Source of the DNA: Leifsonia tongyongensis
GTDB lineage: Bacteria; Actinomycetota; Actinomycetes; Actinomycetales; Microbacteriaceae
Assembly (NCBI RefSeq): GCF_010686705.1
Contig: NZ_JAAGWY010000001.1
Coordinates: 682,001-746,000, forward strand
Length of the DNA stretch: 64,000 nucleotides
Direction of reading: 5' to 3'
The notes under the pieces are model-generated. The model was given only the letters and a program-made list of their open reading frames with translations. It was not told where the DNA came from and made no database searches. The position numbers were made by a program, and so were the translations under genes. Shown one piece after another: positions 16,130 to 26,132 of this stretch (within the stretch, counting starts at the first letter, position 1; each line of letters begins with the position of its first letter).

Positions 16130-17503
16130 ATGACCGAACCGACACCCGACCGCCCCGGACAGCACGCCGTCTCGACGGGCAGCGTCGACCCCCATCTCGG
16201 CTACGCGAGGCGGATGGACCGCAGTGACGGGCTCGCGCACTTCAGGCGGCAGTTCCACGGTATCCCGCAGGCCTCGGATGCCGGCGACGGCGGAACGGGG
16301 GGCTCGAGCGCCTCCGACACGGGCGGCGTCGTCGCCTACCTCGACGGCAACTCGCTGGGGCGGCCGACCCGTGCCAGCCTCGAACGCATCCAGCGGTTCC
16401 TGGCCGAAGCGTGGGGTGGCCGGCTCATCCGCGGCTGGGACGAAGAGTGGATGGAGCTCCCGTACACGATCGGCGATGCGCTCGGACGCGCGGCGATCGG
16501 GGCCGCTCCCGGGCAGGCGTTCATCGGAGACTCGACCACGGTCATGCTCTACAAGCTGGCCCGTGCCGCCGTCGATTCGCAGATCGCCCGGCGTGGAGAC
16601 GGCCCGTTCCGCACCGAGATCGTCGTCGACACCGACAACTTCCCGACCGACAGGTACGTGCTCGAAGGCATCGCGCAGGAGCGCCGGATGACACTGCGCT
16701 GGATCGAAGCGGACACGGCCGGCGGCGTCACGCCGGAGCAGGTGGCGGCCGTCGTCGGGCCGCAGACCGCGCTCGTCCTGCTGAGTCACGTCGCCTACCG
16801 GTCCGGCTTCATCGCCGACGTGCCTGCCATCACGAAGATCGCGCATGACGCCGGCGCGCTTGTTCTCTGGGACCTGTGCCATTCGGCCGGGTCCGTGCCC
16901 GTCGAACTCGACGCCTGGGGTGTCGACCTCGCCGTCGGCTGCACCTACAAATACCTCAACGGTGGACCGGGCTCACCCGCGTTCGGCTACGTCAGGGCCG
17001 GACTGCAGGATGCGCTCGCGCAGCCGATCCAGGGGTGGATGGGAACCCGCGACGTGTTCGCGATGGGGCCGCGCTACGTGGCCGGGGAAGGCATCCACCG
17101 CTTCGTCAGCGGCACGCCCGCCATCGTCGGGATGCTCGCCATGCAGGACACGATCGCGATGATCGAGCAGTGCGGTATCCAGGCGGTGCGCGACAAATCG
17201 GTGGCGCTCACCGAGTTCGCGATCGCGCTCGCCGACGACTGGCTCGCTCCGCTCGGAGTCACCGTGGCGAGCCCGCGAGACGCAGCCAGGCGCGGAGGCC
17301 ATGTGACCCTCAACCACTCCGCCATGCGCGAGGTGACGGCCCGGCTCTGGGAGCAGGACGTGATCCCCGACTACCGCGACCCGTACGGGCTGCGCATCGG
17401 ACTGTCGCCGCTCAGCACCAGTTTCGAGGAGACCTACCGAGGGCTGGCAGCCGTGCGGGACACGTTGCGCGCGGAACTGCTGCACCGGTCAGGGCTCGGG
17501 TGA
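16130..17503 (+). CDS. kynU: Kynureninase
   Basis: PLP enzyme that cleaves kynurenine to anthranilate and alanine. 457 residues, slightly long because of a Gly/Ser/Asp-rich insert near residues 45-65. Key regions: YLDGNSLGRP, DSTTVMLYKL, LWDLCHSAGSVPV, and GCTYKYLNGGPGSPAF with the PLP-binding lysine. ATG at 16130 follows AGGAGG at six bases. Third gene of the operon; its stop overlaps a GTG of the following regulator gene. The end product here is anthranilate; no anthranilate-degrading genes are present in the window. Confidence 0.95.
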   Translation: MTEPTPDRPGQHAVSTGSVDPHLGYARRMDRSDGLAHFRRQFHGIPQASDAGDGGTGGSSASDTGGVVAYLDGNSLGRPTRASLERIQRFLAEAWGGRLIRGWDEEWMELPYTIGDALGRAAIGAAPGQAFIGDSTTVMLYKLARAAVDSQIARRGDGPFRTEIVVDTDNFPTDRYVLEGIAQERRMTLRWIEADTAGGVTPEQVAAVVGPQTALVLLSHVAYRSGFIADVPAITKIAHDAGALVLWDLCHSAGSVPVELDAWGVDLAVGCTYKYLNGGPGSPAFGYVRAGLQDALAQPIQGWMGTRDVFAMGPRYVAGEGIHRFVSGTPAIVGMLAMQDTIAMIEQCGIQAVRDKSVALTEFAIALADDWLAPLGVTVASPRDAARRGGHVTLNHSAMREVTARLWEQDVIPDYRDPYGLRIGLSPLSTSFEETYRGLAAVRDTLRAELLHRSGLG

Positions 17504-17505
17504 CG

Positions 17506-18432
17506 ATGGTTGCGGGTGGTGCTGCGGGCGCTGGCGCTGGCGCGGCGGGCGCTGCGGACACGGTGCTCGACGACTTCGATTCGCGCCCCGGCGGCTCGAT
17601 GTCGCTCCTGCGCACGATCGTGGGCAGCACCCTGCGTCGGCTCGGAGGGTGGATGCCGACGGCAGGCGCCATCACCATGCTCGACGCACTGGAGGTGCCC
17701 CCATCGACCGCCCGCTCCACACTCACTCGTCTCGCCGCGCGTGGCGTCCTCGCCCGCGAACCGCGCGGCGGCGTCGCCGGCTATGTGCTCCGTCCGGAGG
17801 CGGTGCCCATGCTCGAACGAGGCGACGCGCGGATCTTCCAGCCCGCCGCATCCGTCGACGCCGGATGGTGCCTCGTCTCGTTCTCGATCCCCGAACGGCA
17901 TCGCGACCGCCGTCACCAGTTGCGGCGACGGCTCGACTGGATCGGCTGCGGCACGGTCAGCGACGCCTTGTGGATCGGGCCGGAACGCGTCGCGGACGAC
18001 GTGCGCGACATCCTCGCCGACCTCAAGCTCGCCGGAGAAGTGACGGTGTTCACCGGCGCACGACCGCTCGCGGACCGCCCGCTGGCCGAGCTCGCGGGTC
18101 GCTGGTGGGACCTCGAACGCGTACGGATGCTCCACCAGGCGTTCATCGAGCGGTTCTCGCCGGCGGCGAGCGCGGCGGCCGCTCGCGATATCACGCCGGG
18201 CGGCGCTCGCGCGGCCTTCGCGACCTGGATCGGCGCTCTCGACGAGTGGCGCGTCATCCCGTACCTCGATCCCGGCCTGCCGGAGACGGCCCTCCCCGCG
18301 GGATGGCCGGGGCACGCCAGCCGGGAGCTGTTCGAGATCATCCGGGAACGATACTCGGATGCGGCGCTCGCCTTCGCGCGCGCCGTCACGACCTGTGGAC
18401 AACCGGCAAACACGCCCGCGATCCCCCGATAG
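17506..18432 (+). CDS. PaaX-family transcriptional repressor
   Basis: 308 residues. An Ala/Gly-rich N-terminus is followed by the winged helix (GGWMPTAGAITMLDALEV, STARSTLTRLAARGVL) and the PaaX-type central and C-terminal domains (WCLVSFSIPERHRDRRHQL, RWWDLERVR, EWRVIPYLDPGLP). PaaX proteins repress aromatic catabolic genes and are released by CoA thioesters or related ligands. The start is ATG 17506 or GTG 17500, which would overlap the kynU stop. As the last gene of the kynurenine operon it most probably controls it, perhaps through the inverted repeat at 14116-14155. Confidence 0.85.
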   Translation: MVAGGAAGAGAGAAGAADTVLDDFDSRPGGSMSLLRTIVGSTLRRLGGWMPTAGAITMLDALEVPPSTARSTLTRLAARGVLAREPRGGVAGYVLRPEAVPMLERGDARIFQPAASVDAGWCLVSFSIPERHRDRRHQLRRRLDWIGCGTVSDALWIGPERVADDVRDILADLKLAGEVTVFTGARPLADRPLAELAGRWWDLERVRMLHQAFIERFSPAASAAAARDITPGGARAAFATWIGALDEWRVIPYLDPGLPETALPAGWPGHASRELFEIIRERYSDAALAFARAVTTCGQPANTPAIPR

Positions 18433-18435
18433 AAT
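18430..18435 (+). promoter_or_regulatory. -10 box of purSQ unit
   Basis: TAGAAT lies 38 bases before the purS GTG, giving a leader of about 30 bases. No clear -35 box. It falls just at the end of the PaaX-family gene, separating the purine unit from the kynurenine operon. Confidence 0.5.
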
Positions 18436-18473
18436 CGACTCATCCCCACCCAGCTGCCGAGCGGAGAGTGCCC

Positions 18474-18730
18474 GTGCCCACCATCGTTGTAGAAGTCATG
18501 CCGAAGGCTGAGCTGCTCGACCCGCAGGGCAAGGCCGTGGCCGGCGCCCTGGCGCGCATCGGCAAGGGCCAGTTCACCGCTGTCAGGCTCGGCAAGCGCT
18601 TCGAGCTCACCGTCGACGGGCCGATCGACGACGCGACGAAGGCGGCTGTCGAGGAGATCGCGGCAGACATCCTCTCCAACTCGGTGATCGAAGACGTCGT
18701 GGGCATCCACTACAGCGAGGCCGACGCCTG

Positions 18731-18731
<1 letters not shown>
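18474..18731 (+). CDS. purS: Phosphoribosylformylglycinamidine synthase subunit PurS
   Basis: 85 residues. PurS forms the FGAM synthase complex with PurL and PurQ and helps carry ammonia between them. The sequence [20 protein letters not shown], followed by the VRLGKRFEL strand and a C-terminal [11 protein letters not shown], is typical. GTG start at 18474. Its stop overlaps the purQ ATG by one base (TGATG). Confidence 0.95.
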
Positions 18732-19429
<698 letters not shown>

Positions 19430-19456
19430 TTTGCTCCGACCGCACTAGTTTCGCCC

Positions 19457-19504
19457 CAGCGCACTCGTACGTACGAGTGCGCTGCGAAAGAACGAGTGCG
19501 CTGG
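19457..19504. terminator. Palindromic element between purQ and purL, family shared with 4397
   Basis: 19457-19484 is a perfect 28-base palindrome centred on CGTACGTACG. A further copy of the right arm, ACGAGTGCGCTGG (19492-19504), can pair with the left arm instead (13 bases). The block matches the inner part of the element at 4397-4477. It follows purQ by 27 bases and precedes the purL promoter (TAGACT at 19560-19565). Confidence 0.65.
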
Positions 19505-19559
19505 CAAGGAGCTAGCCGAGGCGCCAGCAGCGACGGGGAGGGAGCCCGCGCAGCGCCGG

Positions 19560-19565
19560 TAGACT
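19560..19565 (+). promoter_or_regulatory. -10 box of purL
   Basis: TAGACT ends 41 bases before the purL GTG and lies beyond the purQ terminator-like element. It suggests that purL is transcribed from its own promoter with a leader of roughly 35 bases. Confidence 0.5.
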
Positions 19566-19606
19566 GGGGATGCCCGGCACCCGCGACTTCTTGGAGACTG
19601 CCTCCC

Positions 19607-21961
19607 GTGACCGACCTTTCCACCGCATCCGTCGTCGACACCGTTGCGAACGCCCTCGAAACGCCCGAACGCGAGCAGCCGTACGCGGCACTCGGCCTGA
19701 AGGACGACGAGTACGCGCGCATCCGGGAGATCCTCGGGCGCCGCCCGACGAGCGGCGAGCTCGCGATGTACTCGGTGATGTGGAGCGAGCACTGCTCCTA
19801 CAAGTCGTCGAAGATCTACCTCCGCCAGTTCGGCCAGAAGGTCACGCCCGCCATGAAGAAGAACCTCATGGTCGGCATGGGTGAGAACGCGGGCGTCGTC
19901 GACGTGGGCGAAGGCTGGGCAGTCACCTTCAAGGTCGAGTCGCACAACCACCCCAGCTACATCGAGCCCTTCCAGGGCGCGGCGACCGGCGTCGGCGGCA
20001 TCGTGCGCGACATCATCTCGATGGGCGCTCGTCCTGTCGCCGTCATGGACCAGCTGCGGTTCGGCGCCATCGAAGAGCCCGACACCGCGCGCGTCGTCCA
20101 CGGCGTCGTCTCCGGAATCTCGTTCTACGGCAACTGCCTCGGCCTGCCTAACATCGGCGGCGAGACCTACTTCGACGCGGTCTACCAGGGCAACCCGTTG
20201 GTCAACGCTCTGTCGGTCGGTGTGCTCCGCCACGAGGACCTCCACCTGGCGAACGCGTCCGGCCTCGGCAACAAGGTGGTGCTGTTCGGCGCCCGCACCG
20301 GCGGCGACGGGATCGGTGGGGCCTCGATCCTGGCTTCGGACACCTTCTCCGCCGGCGGTCCGACGAAGCGACCGGCCGTGCAGGTCGGCGACCCCTTCGC
20401 CGAGAAGGTGCTCATCGAGTGCTGCCTCGAACTGTTCCGCGACAAGCTCGTCGAAGGCATCCAGGATCTGGGCGCGGCCGGCATCTCGTGCGCGACCTCC
20501 GAGCTCGCGTCCAACGGTGACGGCGGAATGTTCATCGAGCTCGACAAGGTACTGCTGCGCGATCCGAGTCTCACGGCCGAAGAGATCCTGATGTCCGAAA
20601 GCCAGGAGCGCATGATGGCGGTCGTGAAGCCAGAGCTTCTCGACGCCTTCCTCGCGGTCACGGCCAAATGGGATGTGGAGACCAGCGTGCTCGGTGAAGT
20701 CACCGACACGGGCCGGCTCGTCATCAACTGGCATGGCGAAGAGATCGTCAACGTCGAGCCCCGCACCGTCGCTGTCGACGGTCCCGTGTACGAGCGCCCG
20801 GTCGCGTACCCGGCCTGGATCGACGCCCTGCAGGCCGACAGCGCATCGCGGCTGCCGCGGTCGAGCGACCGTGAGGTTCTGCGCGAACAGTTCCTCGCTC
20901 TGCTCGGCAGCGCCAACCTGGCCGACAAGGGCTGGATCACCGACCAGTACGACTATTTCGTCGGCGGCAATACGGCTCTCGCCTTCCCCGACGACGCTGG
21001 AATGATCCGCGTCGACGAGCAGAGCGGACTCGGCTTCGCCATCGCGACGGATGCGAACGGCCGCTACTGCCAGCTCGACCCGAAGCAGGGCGCCCGGCTC
21101 GCACTCGCCGAGGCGTACCGCAACGTGTCCGCATCCGGAGCCGTACCTGCGGCGGTAACGGACTGCCTCAACTTCGGCAGCCCCGAGAACCCCGAGGTGA
21201 TGTGGCAGTTCTCGCAGACCGTCGAGGGTCTCTCCGATGCCTGCCTGGAGCTCGAGATCCCTGTCACCGGCGGCAACGTGTCGTTCTACAACCAGACCGG
21301 GTCCACCCCCATCTTCCCGACGCCGGTCGTCGGTGTGCTCGGCGTGATCGATGACGTCGCGCGGCGCATCCCGAGCGGATGGCAGGACGAAGGCGACAAC
21401 ATCTACCTGCTCGGCGTCACGCGTGAGGAGCTCGACGGTTCCGCATGGGCCGGCACGATCCACGGGCACCTGGGCGGCCTTCCGCCGACGGTCGACCTGG
21501 CGCGCGAACGTGAGCTGGGTGAGCTGCTGCGGGCGGGGTCCCTCGAGAGCCTGATCGGATCCGCCCACGACCTGGCTGACGGCGGGCTGGCACAGGCCCT
21601 CGCCGAGAGCGTTCTGCGCTTCGGTGTCGGCGCCCGCGTCTGGATCACCGAGATCATGGAACGTGACGGTGTGGATGCGACGACCGCGCTCTTCAGCGAA
21701 TCGACCGGCCGCGTCATCGTCTCGGTGCCGCGCGAAGACGACGTGAAGTTCCGCGGACTCTGCGAGGGCCGAGGCTACCCGGTGCTACGCATCGGCGTGA
21801 CCGATGCCGAAGTGGGCACGCAGCCTGTGCTCGAGATCCAGGACTATTTCACGGTCGGACTCGAAGAGCTGGGCAGCACCCACAAGGCGACACTGCCCGA
21901 ATACTTCGGTCCGGTCGTCTCCGCCAAGCCGGGCGCCGGCTACCTCGCCAAGACCGACTGA
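19607..21961 (+). CDS. purL: Phosphoribosylformylglycinamidine synthase subunit PurL
   Basis: Synthetase subunit of FGAM synthase, 784 residues, the small PurL type that needs PurS and PurQ. AIR-synthase-like repeats include [65 protein letters not shown] and [16 protein letters not shown] start at 19607 follows TTGGAG at ten bases; the frame is open further upstream but that region holds the promoter. Its last 22 bases overlap the 3' end of the convergent EamA gene. Confidence 0.97.
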   Translation: MTDLSTASVVDTVANALETPEREQPYAALGLKDDEYARIREILGRRPTSGELAMYSVMWSEHCSYKSSKIYLRQFGQKVTPAMKKNLMVGMGENAGVVDVGEGWAVTFKVESHNHPSYIEPFQGAATGVGGIVRDIISMGARPVAVMDQLRFGAIEEPDTARVVHGVVSGISFYGNCLGLPNIGGETYFDAVYQGNPLVNALSVGVLRHEDLHLANASGLGNKVVLFGARTGGDGIGGASILASDTFSAGGPTKRPAVQVGDPFAEKVLIECCLELFRDKLVEGIQDLGAAGISCATSELASNGDGGMFIELDKVLLRDPSLTAEEILMSESQERMMAVVKPELLDAFLAVTAKWDVETSVLGEVTDTGRLVINWHGEEIVNVEPRTVAVDGPVYERPVAYPAWIDALQADSASRLPRSSDREVLREQFLALLGSANLADKGWITDQYDYFVGGNTALAFPDDAGMIRVDEQSGLGFAIATDANGRYCQLDPKQGARLALAEAYRNVSASGAVPAAVTDCLNFGSPENPEVMWQFSQTVEGLSDACLELEIPVTGGNVSFYNQTGSTPIFPTPVVGVLGVIDDVARRIPSGWQDEGDNIYLLGVTREELDGSAWAGTIHGHLGGLPPTVDLARERELGELLRAGSLESLIGSAHDLADGGLAQALAESVLRFGVGARVWITEIMERDGVDATTALFSESTGRVIVSVPREDDVKFRGLCEGRGYPVLRIGVTDAEVGTQPVLEIQDYFTVGLEELGSTHKATLPEYFGPVVSAKPGAGYLAKTD

Positions 21962-22848
21962 GCCCGGTCGCGGGTCAGCACGCGCACGCGTTGCTGGGTC
22001 AACAGGATCCCGAGCAGCACGACGACGGCCCCCACCGGCTCGTTCCAGCTGAGCGACTCCTGCAGCACGAGGATCCCGAGCGCCACTCCGACGACCGGTG
22101 TGACATAGGTGACCCCGGACGTCGCGGTCGGCCCCCACGCCCGCAGCACGTTCATGTTCCAGATGTAGACCACCCCGGTGCCGAGCGCACCGAGGGCGAG
22201 GAGACTCAGCAGCACCGGCCAGCTGAAGGTGATCGGCCCCAGCGCGACCACGGGGGTCAGCGCGATCATGATGACCGCGGCCACACCGATGTTCATGAAG
22301 GCCACCGTCGTCGCCGGCATGTCCCGATGGCTGATGAAGCGGCGGATGTAGCCGAAACTGAAGCCGTAGCAGGTAACAGCCCCGAGGCAGGCCAGCTGCC
22401 CCCACAGGCTGCCGGTGAGGGCCGAGATCTGCCATGGCCCCACCACGACGACGACACCGACGATTCCCACCAGGACGCCCAGCACCTGGTCACGGTTGAG
22501 CTTCTCGACCCGAAAGGCGGCGGTCGCGAGAATCGCGGTCGTGATCGGCGTGACGGCGTTGTAGATGCTGGCGAGGCTCGACGAGACGTACTGCTCGGCC
22601 CAGGCGAACAGCAGGTACGGGATCACGCAGTAGGTGATCGCCACCACCACGAAATGCAGCCAGACGATCGGCTCCCGAGGCAGGCGGCTCCGTGTCGCCA
22701 GCGCGATGATGCCCAGCGTGATCGCGCCGAAGACAAGGCGCGCCCAGACCACCTGCCCGAAGCTCACGCCCTCGAGGCCCACCTTCATGAACAGGAAGCT
22801 GGCGCCCCAGACGAGACCCATGGCGATGAACTGGACGGCGACCTTCAC
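21940..22848 (-). CDS. EamA/DMT-family transporter
   Basis: 302 residues with ten hydrophobic segments in two EamA repeats (about 5-135 and 148-285), as in RhaT/YdcZ-type exporters of amino acids, metabolites or drugs. It begins [17 protein letters not shown], a classic EamA opening. GTG start at 22848 lies six bases from TAACGT (minus strand), so it is probably leaderless. The C-terminal codons (RAQSVLAR) overlap the purL 3' end by 22 bases in antisense. The substrate is unknown. Confidence 0.88.
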   Translation of the reverse strand: MKVAVQFIAMGLVWGASFLFMKVGLEGVSFGQVVWARLVFGAITLGIIALATRSRLPREPIVWLHFVVVAITYCVIPYLLFAWAEQYVSSSLASIYNAVTPITTAILATAAFRVEKLNRDQVLGVLVGIVGVVVVVGPWQISALTGSLWGQLACLGAVTCYGFSFGYIRRFISHRDMPATTVAFMNIGVAAVIMIALTPVVALGPITFSWPVLLSLLALGALGTGVVYIWNMNVLRAWGPTATSGVTYVTPVVGVALGILVLQESLSWNEPVGAVVVLLGILLTQQRVRVLTRDRAQSVLAR

Positions 22849-22891
22849 CCTTCGACGTTACCGGCGTCCACCGACATCCGCTCGCGGAATT

Positions 22892-22954
22892 CGGACACCG
22901 CACGCCGACCCCGCCGCCGGCATCCCTCGCCGCCACCCACGGACACCGCACGCC
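22892..22954. repeat. 15-base direct repeat upstream of EamA gene
   Basis: CGGACACCGCACGCC occurs at 22892-22906 and exactly again at 22940-22954, ending at the ohr stop. The segment between is GC-rich without a gene. No role is evident; it could mark a short duplication. Confidence 0.6.
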
Positions 22955-23374
22955 TCAGTCGACGATGGTGATCCTCACGGGCACGTTCCCCCGGGTCGCG
23001 TTCGAGTACGGGCACACGAGGTGGGCCTTGTCTGCGAGCTCCTCAGCTTGCGCGCGCCCCACATTCGGCACGTACACGTCGAGCTCGACGGCCAGCCCGT
23101 AGCCGCCCGCACCGTTGTCGCCGATGCCGACGCTCGCCGACACCCCTGCGTCGCGCGTGTCGAGCTTCTCGCGCCGCCCGACCGCGTGCAGTGCACTCAG
23201 GAAGCAGGCGGCGAACCCGGCCGCGAACAGCTGCTCGGGGTTGGTGCCTTCGCCTGATCCCCCGAGTTCGCGCGGGGGACGGGTGTCGAAGTCGAGGAAG
23301 TCGTCCTCGCTGCGAACATGGCCGTCACGGCCTCCACCTGATGCGTGCGCGATGGCCGTGTAAGCGATCTCCAT
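22955..23374 (-). CDS. ohr: Organic hydroperoxide resistance protein (Ohr/OsmC family)
   Basis: Thiol peroxidase that reduces organic hydroperoxides. 139 residues, usual Ohr length. The two redox cysteines are in GFAACFLSAL and HLVCPYSNATRGN; the conserved Arg is in DFDTRPPRELGG and the NPEQLFAAG motif is present. ATG at 23374. No OhrR-type regulator is next to it. The SDR gene 46 bases upstream is on the same strand. Confidence 0.93.
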   Translation of the reverse strand: MEIAYTAIAHASGGGRDGHVRSEDDFLDFDTRPPRELGGSGEGTNPEQLFAAGFAACFLSALHAVGRREKLDTRDAGVSASVGIGDNGAGGYGLAVELDVYVPNVGRAQAEELADKAHLVCPYSNATRGNVPVRITIVD

Positions 23375-23420
23375 GACCGTCAGCCCACACCGGCCGGCTG
23401 AACGGGCGCTGAAGGCGGCG

Positions 23421-24368
23421 TCAGGAAGAGGGTGTATAGGGCGCCTGGTCCACGTCGAATCGGACTCCGGAGAACTCTTCGAGTCGTGACCAGAGCCGGG
23501 TGCCCACCTGGGGATCGCTGCTGGTCGCTGTGGGCCGCTGCCGCGTGGGCGCCCCTCGCGTCAGGTAGCGGGGGCCCCAGTAGTCGCCGCCCCGCGCATC
23601 CGGGTCGGTGACCGCCTGGACGACCGGCCAGGCTCCCCGATCCTTACCTTGCGTGCCGACGGCCTGCAGGTTGTCGACGAACCGGGTCATGCGCGTCGGC
23701 TCGTTGACGCCCCGGATGCCCGGCGTGCGGCCGCTGATCGAATAGCCCGGATGCGCGACCAGGCTGATCACTCCGCTCCGCGCCAGGCGCAGCCGGCGAT
23801 CGAGTTCGAACCCGAAGGCCTGCACGGCGATCTTCGACTGCGCGTACGCACGCCATCCGCTGTAACGGCGTACGAGCTGCAGATCGTCGAGGCGGAAGGT
23901 CGAGAGGCGGCTCGCGAGGCTCCCGAGCACGACGACGCGGGCGCCGTGAGTCTGCGCGAGCGTCGGGTAGAGGAGGGCTGTGAGCGCGAAGTGGCCGAGC
24001 ACGTTGGTGGAGAGCACGAGCTCGTTGCCGCGCGAATCGGTTTCGCGTCTCGCCGGCGGATGCACCATCCCGGCGTTCTCGACGAGCGCGTTGAGATGGC
24101 CGCGCGCCGCCAGCACGTCGGCAGCCGCGCGAATCGATTCGGGGTCGGTGACATCGAGGTCGAGCAGTTCGACACTGGCTCCGGGGACGCGCCCGCGGAT
24201 GGCGGTGACCGCCGCATGGCCGCGCTCCCGGCTGCGGCAGGCGAGCACGACGTGGGCTCCCGCCGCGGCGAGCTGCTCGCTCGTGAAGTAGCCGATTCCG
24301 CTGTTCGCGCCGGTGACCACGACGACTTTGCCGGTCTGGTCGGGCAGCCCGGCCGCCGTTCCGGTCAC
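23421..24368 (-). CDS. SDR-family oxidoreductase
   Basis: 315 residues. TGANSGIG cofactor loop, NAG motif, catalytic YAQSK, and an extended C-terminus, as in the retinol-dehydrogenase/WWOX-like SDR group (protochlorophyllide-reductase-like). GTG start at 24368 overlaps the chorismate mutase stop by four bases (GTGA), so the two are coupled. The substrate is unknown. Confidence 0.85.
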   Translation of the reverse strand: MTGTAAGLPDQTGKVVVVTGANSGIGYFTSEQLAAAGAHVVLACRSRERGHAAVTAIRGRVPGASVELLDLDVTDPESIRAAADVLAARGHLNALVENAGMVHPPARRETDSRGNELVLSTNVLGHFALTALLYPTLAQTHGARVVVLGSLASRLSTFRLDDLQLVRRYSGWRAYAQSKIAVQAFGFELDRRLRLARSGVISLVAHPGYSISGRTPGIRGVNEPTRMTRFVDNLQAVGTQGKDRGAWPVVQAVTDPDARGGDYWGPRYLTRGAPTRQRPTATSSDPQVGTRLWSRLEEFSGVRFDVDQAPYTPSS

Positions 24369-24718
24369 GACGCCCGGTCTTCGGCGGTGGATCCCGCGAT
24401 GCGTTCGTGGTGATGGATCACTTCGGCCACGATGAAGTTGAGGAACTTCTCCGCGAACGCAGGGTCCAGGTGGCTCTCCTCGGCGAGCGCCCGGAGGCGC
24501 TGGATCTGCTCGCGCTCGCGCTCCGGATCGGCCGGCGGCAGACCGTGAGCCGCTTTGAGCCTGCCGACCTGCTGCGTGAACTTGAAGCGCTCGGCGAGCA
24601 TGTGCACGACCGCGGCGTCGATGTTGTCGATGCTTTGGCGGATGCTGTGCAGCTGTTCCAAGACCGCGGCGTCGGCGGACGTTTCCAGGTCGGCAGCGGG
24701 GATGTCGTTCGGGGCCAT
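24365..24718 (-). CDS. Chorismate mutase (AroQ type)
   Basis: 117 residues, all-helical AroQ fold: IRQSIDNIDAAVVHMLAERF with the active-site Arg, KFTQQVGRLKA with the catalytic Lys, and PEREREQIQRLRALAEE. It converts chorismate to prephenate for Phe and Tyr synthesis; this short form resembles the actinobacterial mutases that need DAHP synthase as partner. ATG at 24718 lies six bases from TAGGGT (minus strand), a leaderless start. The promoter region is shared with the divergent acetyltransferase gene. It is followed by an overlapping SDR gene. Confidence 0.9.
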   Translation of the reverse strand: MAPNDIPAADLETSADAAVLEQLHSIRQSIDNIDAAVVHMLAERFKFTQQVGRLKAAHGLPPADPEREREQIQRLRALAEESHLDPAFAEKFLNFIVAEVIHHHERIAGSTAEDRAS

Positions 24719-24724
24719 AGACCG

Positions 24725-24753
24725 ACCCTAACGCCCTGACCGGCCGATACGGT
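24725..24753. promoter_or_regulatory. Divergent pair of leaderless promoters
   Basis: TAGGGT on the minus strand (24730-24725) precedes the chorismate mutase ATG by six bases, and TACGGT on the plus strand (24748-24753) precedes the acetyltransferase GTG (24760) by six bases. The two -10 boxes are only 17 bases apart, so the -35 regions overlap and the genes may compete for polymerase. Confidence 0.55.
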
Positions 24754-24759
24754 GGTGAG

Positions 24760-26049
24760 GTGACCGAGACATATCTCACCCAGCCGATCGACGAACAGTC
24801 CGCCCGTGCCCTGGCCGAAGGCGGCTTGAGGTTGTCGCTGGTCGACACCTCCGACGACGCTGCATTCGACGAGTGGCTGCGTGCGGACCACCGCGGCTTC
24901 CTCGGCGGGCGCCCGAGCGATGAGACACTCCGTGAAACGCGTGACTACCAGCGCGATCTGCGGACGACCGGCGTCTACGACGACTCGATACCGGCGGCTG
25001 CCTCCCCGGTCGGCACGGCGAACTCGTGGATCGCCCCTCTCACCGTCCCCGGGGGCGCAGCTGTCGGGAGTTGGGCCATCAGCAATGTCACCGTGGCGCC
25101 GACCCATCGACGTCGGGGCATCGCCCGCGCACTGCTCGGGGCCGAACTGCGCACGGCGCACGCCCTCGGCGTGCCGATCGCGATCCTCACCGTGTCGGAG
25201 TCGGTGATCTACGGCCGGTGGGGTTTCGGGCCTGCGACCTTCGCGAGCGAATGGCGGGTCGACACGAAGCGGGTGCGATGGGCGGGCCCGGCGACGACCG
25301 GCACGCTCTCGTTCACCGAACCCGAGGCGTACCGGGAGACGGGCCGGGCGGTCCTCCACGCGGTGATGGCGTCCCGCGCCGGCGAGATCGAGCAGACGCC
25401 GTACCACGCCGATCGTGTGATCGGGCCGCTCAAGGGCAACTCCCTGGCGGACAAGTACCGCCTCGTGCGTTACGACTCCCCCACCGGCGAGCCCGAAGGA
25501 TTCGTGAGCTACGTCGTCAAGGATGCGGACGACTTCGTGCGGCACACCGTCGACGTGACCTACCTCGCCGCCGCGACGGATGAGGCCCTCACCGCCCTGT
25601 GGCGGTACCTGCTCGAACTCGATCTCGTGGCCGAGGTGCACATCGACACCCGGGGTGTCGATGAGCCGCTGCACCACCTCGTCTCGGATGTCCGCGGCGC
25701 TCGCGTCGTCGGTGTTCAGGACCACCTGTGGGTGCGCATCCTCGACGTCCCCGCGGCGCTCGGCGCCCGACGGTACGAGCAGGACGGCGAACTCACGATC
25801 GAGGTCACCGACGACATGGGGTTCGCCGGCGGCCGGTACCGGATGCGCGTGAGCGGCGGCGAGGCGACCGTCGAGTCCACGACCGCGTCACCCGACGTGA
25901 CCCTGCCGGTCGCTTCGCTCGGCTCGGTCTACCTGGGCCACGACGCGGCCCGGCACCTCGCGCTCGCGGGCAAGCTCACCGGCGATGCCGACGCCCTGGA
26001 CCGCGTCTTCCGCACCGCCGTCCCTCCCCGTCTCTCGACCTGGTTCTAG
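24760..26049 (+). CDS. Eis-like GNAT N-acetyltransferase
   Basis: 429 residues. N-terminal GNAT domain with the acetyl-CoA loop in APTHRRRGIARALLGAEL, VSESVIYGRWGFG, a second degenerate GNAT domain, and a C-terminal SCP2-like domain ending in an exposed Phe carboxylate (STWF), as in Mycobacterium Eis, where the terminal residue takes part in catalysis. Eis proteins acetylate aminoglycosides and other amines. GTG at 24760, leaderless. Whether this protein confers drug resistance cannot be read from the sequence. Confidence 0.9.
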   Translation: MTETYLTQPIDEQSARALAEGGLRLSLVDTSDDAAFDEWLRADHRGFLGGRPSDETLRETRDYQRDLRTTGVYDDSIPAAASPVGTANSWIAPLTVPGGAAVGSWAISNVTVAPTHRRRGIARALLGAELRTAHALGVPIAILTVSESVIYGRWGFGPATFASEWRVDTKRVRWAGPATTGTLSFTEPEAYRETGRAVLHAVMASRAGEIEQTPYHADRVIGPLKGNSLADKYRLVRYDSPTGEPEGFVSYVVKDADDFVRHTVDVTYLAAATDEALTALWRYLLELDLVAEVHIDTRGVDEPLHHLVSDVRGARVVGVQDHLWVRILDVPAALGARRYEQDGELTIEVTDDMGFAGGRYRMRVSGGEATVESTTASPDVTLPVASLGSVYLGHDAARHLALAGKLTGDADALDRVFRTAVPPRLSTWF

Positions 26050-26069
26050 CGCTCTTCCCGAGCCCGCCG

Positions 26070-26122
26070 AGTCGTCGCTATCTCCCCTCATCCGCGCCGG
26101 GAAAGGGGAGTTGGTGACGACT
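26070..26122. terminator. Stem-loop between convergent genes, family shared with 36537 and 48902
   Basis: Outer arms AGTCGTC (26070-26076) and GACGACT (26116-26122) and inner arms CTCCCCT (26082-26088) and AGGGGAG (26104-26110) pair around an internal loop. The same layout (GAGTCG, spacer, ACTCCCC, then GGGGAGTT and CGACTC) recurs at 36537 and 48902. It lies between the acetyltransferase gene and purA, which converge. Confidence 0.7.
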
Positions 26123-26132
26123 GGGCCGTGCT

